From assembly GCF_002878395.1 (NCBI RefSeq), contig NC_061119.1, positions 15,642,492-15,706,491 of the forward strand: a stretch of DNA of 64,000 nucleotides. The letters run 5' to 3'. Of the stretch, positions 59,033-64,000 are shown in pieces. Below the pieces are notes generated by a model. The model saw only the letters and a list, made by a program, of their open reading frames with translations. It was not told the origin of the DNA and ran no database searches. Origin of the DNA: Capsicum annuum (taxonomy: Eukaryota > Streptophyta > Magnoliopsida > Solanales > Solanaceae). Position numbers and translations under genes: made by a program. Within the stretch, counting starts at the first letter, position 1; each line of letters opens with the position of its first letter.

Positions 59033-61388
59033 TGCCCTGGAATATTTTTTCATTAAGATCTCGAACAAAAATATGTTGAATTCTATTCTTTATCATGATT
59101 AATACTTTTTGTATATGGAATTTGAGGATATGCGTAACCCGTCATCGCGTAGAGCATTGAATAAGCTTTCCAACGATATATGGATCATCCAAAATGGACA
59201 CTCGAGCGATGAGTTATGATCATTCCAATCTAACTGTGAATAATGGTAATAGTAAATGTGTAGGAAAAAAATACTGAGGCTAGGAAAATTTTAGGGTCAA
59301 CGTCAGATCATAACTTCTTGTACATAATGATCTAGGTAAGCTACTATATATCAACAGAAAGCTCTGAAAGTTCTCTTTCTAAAAAAATTAGTTTCATCCG
59401 CTTTAGCCATCGGAGCAAAAAGTTATGGTCGATCTACTTTAGCCTATCAAAATAGTCCACCAAAGGACAAATTAAACATTATTTGATTTTTAAGGGTATT
59501 TCGGTCATTTCCACTCCAATCTATCTGGTAAACCATGGATTTAAGTCCATTAAGAGCATTTAATAGCTTATTTTTCTCCAAAATCTCCTAAGGCTCAAAC
59601 CCCAACCCTACTACTCTAAATTTCATCCTTCTATGTCTTTTGATTGAACCGTAGAAATTTCAAATTATTTGGGATTTGAGTTGATCATGTTAAGGTCTTC
59701 GAGAAGCACCCTTTATTTTCGGTAATAAAGTTCCAGAGTTGGAAGTTCATATTCATCTTCTATTTTTAGGTATGTGGGGATTTGAACAAGATTATCTTTT
59801 CGATCTTATGCCCAGTATTTTTGTTGAATTACATTGACTTGACATTTTACATGTTTTACCATGAATTGGAAATATGGTTTTATATCAGATATTATTGTCC
59901 ATGGCTATGGGATTATGCCATCCAATATGTGTATGATGTAGAGATGGAATTATGTCCAAAAAGTATTTGATTATTAGAGTATGATGATTTAATTTGTTAA
60001 GCCTTGATTTATACTATCATTCCACTATTTCCTTATTCTGAATTTATAATTGATATTGGAAATTCTATATCCCTACTATGGTTTGATGTCTCAAGTACCT
60101 TTAAATGAGAGTTGGATGGAAAATTGAGAAATGTTGTTATTGAAGTTGCAATGAGTCTTGGTATTTTTTGGATGGTTTTGATGAGTTAAATTTTTGAAAA
60201 TATTATGTATTGAGTCTTCATATCCTTGTCCAAATGTCAAGTCGGTTATGGTTCAATGCATTGATACATTGTTGAGGTTGAGGAAGATTAAAATGTTTTG
60301 AGCTAAAATGTGTTGAGTTAGGAATCCACAAATTGATCTGATTTGATTAATGAGAAAGAGATTTGATTTGATATTTATGATAGACCCTTGTGATGTTGTG
60401 GTGGATTTCCTAACGCCTTCTGAGCTTGTCGGGGAGTAGTACTTAGAATTGAGAGGGAAATTTGGTATTTCCCCAAACCTATGTGCCACCGTAGTGTTGT
60501 TTGATGATGATATTATTGGCCAGAGAGCCCGAATATGATTATTGCAGTTTTAAGGTTGTACTCCCTGGCAAACAGTATGACGCTCCCGTCAACGGGGGTT
60601 TCAAACGTTGGTATTCCATGTAGCTCACATGGAGTTGTCGATTATAGAAAACTTCCCTATCTATAAGAGTTATATTTATTGAAATACCGAGTCACTCCAA
60701 GTTTTGAGGTGGTAAGTCAAGTTGCCTATGATGATCTATAATGATTTATGATGTTTTTCTCTTACATTTCCTATCTAAGATGTTATGAGTTGGATGATTC
60801 AATGTCACTCAAGTCAAGTGTATCATTATGGTCTGTATGTACGTTTTTGCGAAATTTATGATATTATTTATATTTTGCATGCGCCCCCACATACTCAGTA
60901 TGTATCTTGTGCTGACCTATATATTTCTATATGGGCTACATTCTTATGATGATGTAGGTTCAGGTACTCAGTCGCAGCCGTGATAGTGATATTCGAGTGC
61001 TATATCTACGTTCCTTCAGTGGTGAATCCTCATGATTTGAGGACCAAGTTACTAGTTTTGGTGTTGTTGTTTTGTGATCCCTTTGGTGTGTTGAGTCAGT
61101 TGGGGGTTTGTCCCAATGGCTCGTTGATGTTACTGTATAGAGGCTATGTCAGACTATTATGTTGTTGGTTTGGTTTGTGTATAGATATTCCATATATGTA
61201 TAGTCTAACGATATTCCGTGCCATGTACGATGTGATATGATATGTACTTATATATATTTCCTTAGCGTAGCGTGTATGTTGTTGTGTTGGAATCCAAGGG
61301 TAGTGTTTTGGCTTAAAGGGTTAGCTTGAGGCTAAGTGTAGCCTTGGGCACCGTATGGTGTCTCGAGATGATATTTCAGGGCATTACA
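59033..61388 (+). repeat. Element J 5' LTR (2356 bp)
   Basis: It starts TGCCCTGGAATATT and ends GGGCATTACA, bounded by the abrupt end of E's LTR and by the primer site. It differs from the other families but shares the features CCAACGATATATGG and GAGTTATGAT in U3 and a CATACTCAGTATGTATCTTG block (60890-60912) near the likely transcription start. Confidence 0.88.
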
Positions 61389-61392
61389 AACT

Positions 61393-61404
61393 TGGTATCA
61401 GAGC
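61393..61404 (+). other. Element J primer-binding site (initiator tRNA-Met)
   Basis: TGGTATCAGAGC, identical to D's site, four bases after the LTR. Confidence 0.95.
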
Positions 61405-61602
61405 CTAAGGTTGTGAAGATTCCTAGGGAGTCTGACAAGCCGCGTTATGTAGAGTTTTGAGCATCAGTGTGTAGCGCTCCACACCTATGATCAAGAGTCT
61501 ATGGGGCATTCTAGGAAAAGTTGTTTCTTTCTTTCTACAAGAGTCTATCATGCTTACAACTGTTTCCTTCTAATATTAATTCGTGCGTTATTATGATAGG
61601 AA

Positions 61603-62720
61603 ATGCCTCCACGTCGAGCTCGCGGAAAAAACAACCAACCTCAACCCATTGATCCGTTACATGAGACGGTATCCCATGCCAAATTTTGGGTAGCTATTCA
61701 GACGCTAGCCCAGGCAGTTACTGCCAATACTCAGGCCAATGCTCCACCTTCGTAGGAAAATATTTTTCTAGCAACATGAATTCGTGACTTTATGCGGATG
61801 AATCCGCCAGAGTTTCATAGGTCGAAAGATGGTGAGGACCCACAGATGTATGTTAATGAAATAAAAAAAAATTACACATATTATGCACGTGACCAAAGAA
61901 GAAAGTGTGGAGCTGGCTTCTTATCGGTTGAAGGATATTGCCTATGACTGGGTACAGATGTGGAATACGGGTAAAGGGGAAGATACCACTTCGGTGACTA
62001 GGCAATTGTTCCAAGATGCTTTCTTGGATAGATTGTTTTCTCTTGAGTTACAGGAAGCTAAGATAGAGGAGTTAATGAATTTGTGACAAGGCTCCATGTC
62101 GGTTAAGGAGTATTGTCTTAAGTTTAATCAGCTATCGAAGTACGGTCCCAGTATGATGGCTGACTCGACGACTAATATAAACAAGTTTCTAATTAGGCTG
62201 TCGAGTTATGTGGAGAAAGAATATAGATTTGCGATGATCTATAGGGAGATTGATCTTTCTAGGTTAATAATTCATGCCCAACAGATTGAGTTAGACAAGA
62301 TAAAGAAAAGAGAAAGGCTAAGAGAGGTTAAGAGAGTCAGATCGAAGCAACAGGGGTCTGGTCAGACTAGATTCTCCAGAGGGAGTCGCCCTTAGTTTCA
62401 GAGACGTCCATTTATAACTGCGCCTTTCTCATCTTGTGCTCCCATATATCAGGCCAGGAAGGAGCTCAGTAATAGGTCGGGACCTTCCAAGTCTCAGGGC
62501 AGTGTAAGCAACCGGTCTTATTCTCCTTCGTGTACTAAGTATGGTAAAGACCATTTTAGAGAGTGTTATATGGGGCAGTGGGGCTGTTTTTGTTGTGGTA
62601 AGTTGGGCCATATACTTAGAGACTGCCCGTATACCATACAATGGAGTTGTGATGCCCGCCCCCAGAGTCAGGCTACCAGTGCCCCACCTCCCGCAGCCCA
62701 TCCAGTTCCTCCGTAGGGTG
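61603..62720 (+). pseudogene. Element J gag remnant with intact zinc knuckle
   Basis: ATG at 61603 (MPPRRARGKNNQPQPIDPLH), then TVSHAKFW and FMRMNPPEFHRSKDGEDPQ. Two early TAG/TGA-type stops and a frameshift at the nine-A run (61863-61871) lead to the capsid core at 61883-62395 (LASYRLKDIAYDWVQMW; MSVKEYCLKFNQLSKYGPS), then a basic stretch. The zinc knuckle C-F-C-C-G-K-L-G-H-I-L-R-D-C at about 62585-62625 has all four ligands of CX2CX4HX4C. This nucleocapsid binds element RNA in the family. Confidence 0.92.
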
Positions 62721-62739
62721 CTTCATCTAGTACTACTGG

Positions 62740-63330
62740 CGGTCAATGCCAGAATTATTTCTATGCTATACCACCTCATCAGGAGCAGGAGAAATCTCCC
62801 GATGTTTTCACTGGTATGCTTTGTGTTTTCTATTTTGATGTTTATGTGCTGATAGACCCCGATTTGATTTTTTTTATGTGGCACCTCTGGTTGCTGTAAA
62901 TTTTGAAACAGATCCTAAACTAATTTTTTAGCCTATTTTGGTTTCTACTCCGATAGGAGAGTCTGTCATTGCTAAGCGGGTGTATAAGAAATGTCCCATT
63001 ACTTTTTTTCATCAGGTTATGTATACTGACTTGATTGAGCTAGATATGGTTGACTTTGATATCATTCTGGGTATGAATTGGATTCACTCATGCTATGCGT
63101 CTATTGATTGTCACGCCCGTGTGGTCAAGTTTCAATTTCCTGATGAACCTATCCCATAATGGTCTGGGAGTTCTATGATTCCTAAGGGTCATTTCATATC
63201 CTATCCCAAAGCTAGGAAGTTGATTTCTAAGGGTTGTATCCACCATTTGGTTCGGGTTAAAGACACTAAGCCTGAAACCCCGACCATTCAGTCAATTAAT
63301 ATTGTTAATGAGTTTCTTCATATCTTTTAG
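62740..63330 (+). pseudogene. Element J protease remnant
   Basis: The catalytic triad at 62855-62863 reads Asp-Pro-Asp instead of Asp-Pro-Gly (a G-to-A change). A frameshift at a T-run follows, then APLVAVNFETDPKL, a stop, and the open frame at 62938-63159 (VSTPIGESVIAKRVYKKCP; DFDIILGMNWIHSCYASID), the conserved C-terminal part of this protease. The linker to RT runs to 63370. Confidence 0.88.
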
Positions 63331-63369
63331 GAAGATCTCCCTGGAGTACCTCTTGATAGAGAGATAGAG

Positions 63370-64000
63370 TTCGGGATTAACCTTCTTCCCGATACTTAGC
63401 CTATTTTCATTCCTCCGTATTACATGGCTCCCGCGGAACTTAAAGAGTTGAAGGAGCACTTGAAAGATATTTTAGACAAAACCTTTATCAGACCTAGTGT
63501 GTCCCTGTGGGGTGCACCTATCCTATTTGTGCTTAAGAAAGATAGTTCTTTACTGATGTGTATTGATTACCAGCATCTTAATTGGGTTACTATCAAGAAT
63601 AAATATTCGCTTCCTCAAATTGATGATTTATTTGATCAATTGCAAGGTGCGAGCTACTTTTCAAAGATAGACCTCAGATCCGGTTATCACCAACTTAAGG
63701 TTAGGGAATGTGATATCTCCAAAATCGCCTTCCGAACCCGTTATGATCATTTTGAATTTCTAGTGATGTCTTTCCGGTTAACTAATGCTCCAGCGACTTT
63801 CATAGATCTTAAAAACTGTGTATTTTGGCCATATATGGATTTATTTGTAATAGTGTTCCTTGATGATATTCTTATTTACTCCCAAAGTGAGGGCGATCAT
63901 GCGGGTCATATCCCAATTATGTTGGAAACTCTTCGAACTCATCGGTAGTATGCTAAGTTCAGTAAGTGTGAGTTCTGGCTAAACTCTGTAGCCTTCTTGG
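63370..64000 (+). pseudogene. Element J reverse transcriptase, cut by window edge
   Basis: A TAG at 63397-63399 stands at the expected Gln of the DTQP linker. It is then open from 63424 ([19 protein letters not shown]) through [38 protein letters not shown] and the active-site box FLDD near 63850-63861, to a TAG at 63946-63948 where relatives have CAG (HRQYAKF). 174 codons without a stop make it the longest intact RT stretch here. RNase H and integrase would follow beyond base 64000. Confidence 0.94.

Larger units (their letters stand above)
59033..64000 (+). mobile_element. Element J: Ty3/gypsy Tekay-like element, right part off window
   Basis: 5' LTR, perfect primer site, gag, protease and the first two thirds of RT are in the window. 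It is inserted in E's 5' LTR; TAAGA (59028-59032) is one target copy, the other is outside. Its gag is more complete than the other copies, with an intact zinc knuckle, but stops and a frameshift at an A-run are present. Confidence 0.93.

Noticed and set aside
59782..59970. 62-codon frame inside element J's 5' LTR
   Set aside because: Non-coding LTR; composition follows the AT-rich background.
1..64000. Intact host genes, tRNA or rRNA genes
   Set aside because: All longer frames resolve to transposon domains or low-complexity DNA; no tRNA-like or rRNA-like segment was recognised by eye. The TGGTATCAGAGC sites are primer-binding sites, not tRNA genes.

Overview
The window is plant heterochromatin. 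I found no intact host gene, tRNA, rRNA or CRISPR array. Nearly all of it is layered transposable elements: Ty3/gypsy chromoviruses of the Tekay/Del type (LTRs over 2 kb, initiator tRNA-Met primer site, C-terminal chromodomain), several solo LTRs, a decayed CACTA (En/Spm) DNA transposon, and one purine/pyrimidine-biased terminal-inverted-repeat element. The AT-rich composition, the gag start and chromodomain style, and the LTR ends (TGTAATACCCC... / ...TTACA) suggest a dicot, most likely Solanaceae. That assignment is inference from remembered family resemblance, not from a search.

Layout, left to right. (1) 1-7153: element A (minus), gag-pol plus its 5' LTR; the 3' LTR lies off the left edge. 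(2) 7154-18465: a plus-strand CACTA remnant (DUF4216 tail of the TNP2-type transposase gene, then a second Ptta/En/Spm-type gene). A coding exon of the second gene is split by three nested solo LTRs: H (10215-17144) contains F (12036-16816), which contains G (13877-16377). (3) 20197-45804: element B (minus). Its 3' LTR is scattered in four pieces because it hosts element D (21409-30499, plus, target duplication TAAGT), a TIR element (30667-32532) and element C (32975-41860, minus, without gag-pol). C's own 5' LTR hosts solo LTR K (38515-41221, target duplication CTCTT). Summing the four B pieces gives about 2.32 kb, close to the 2.18 kb LTR of related element A, which supports the reconstruction. 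(4) 45805-49208: non-coding flank with a tandem array of about 11.5 copies of a ~165-bp monomer. (5) 49209-51737: solo LTR I, next to a GGT-rich minisatellite. (6) 51874-59032: element E (minus), a nearly full internal region and part of its 5' LTR. (7) 59033-64000: element J (plus), inserted into E's 5' LTR and cut by the right edge.

Every coding region is a pseudogene. Many stops sit where the family has CAG, CAA, CGA or TGG, as expected from deamination of methylated cytosine. Catalytic residues are still readable in D, E and J and partly lost in A and B. Insertions into insertions give a relative age order: CACTA before H before F before G, and B before C before K; D and the TIR element are also younger than B, and E is older than J.

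I see no clear candidate for a new biological system with machinery. The observations most worth following are the ~165-bp array, the short iterated motifs that differ between LTR families but sit in equivalent places, the C family of large elements with long LTRs and no protein, and the strand-asymmetric TIR element.
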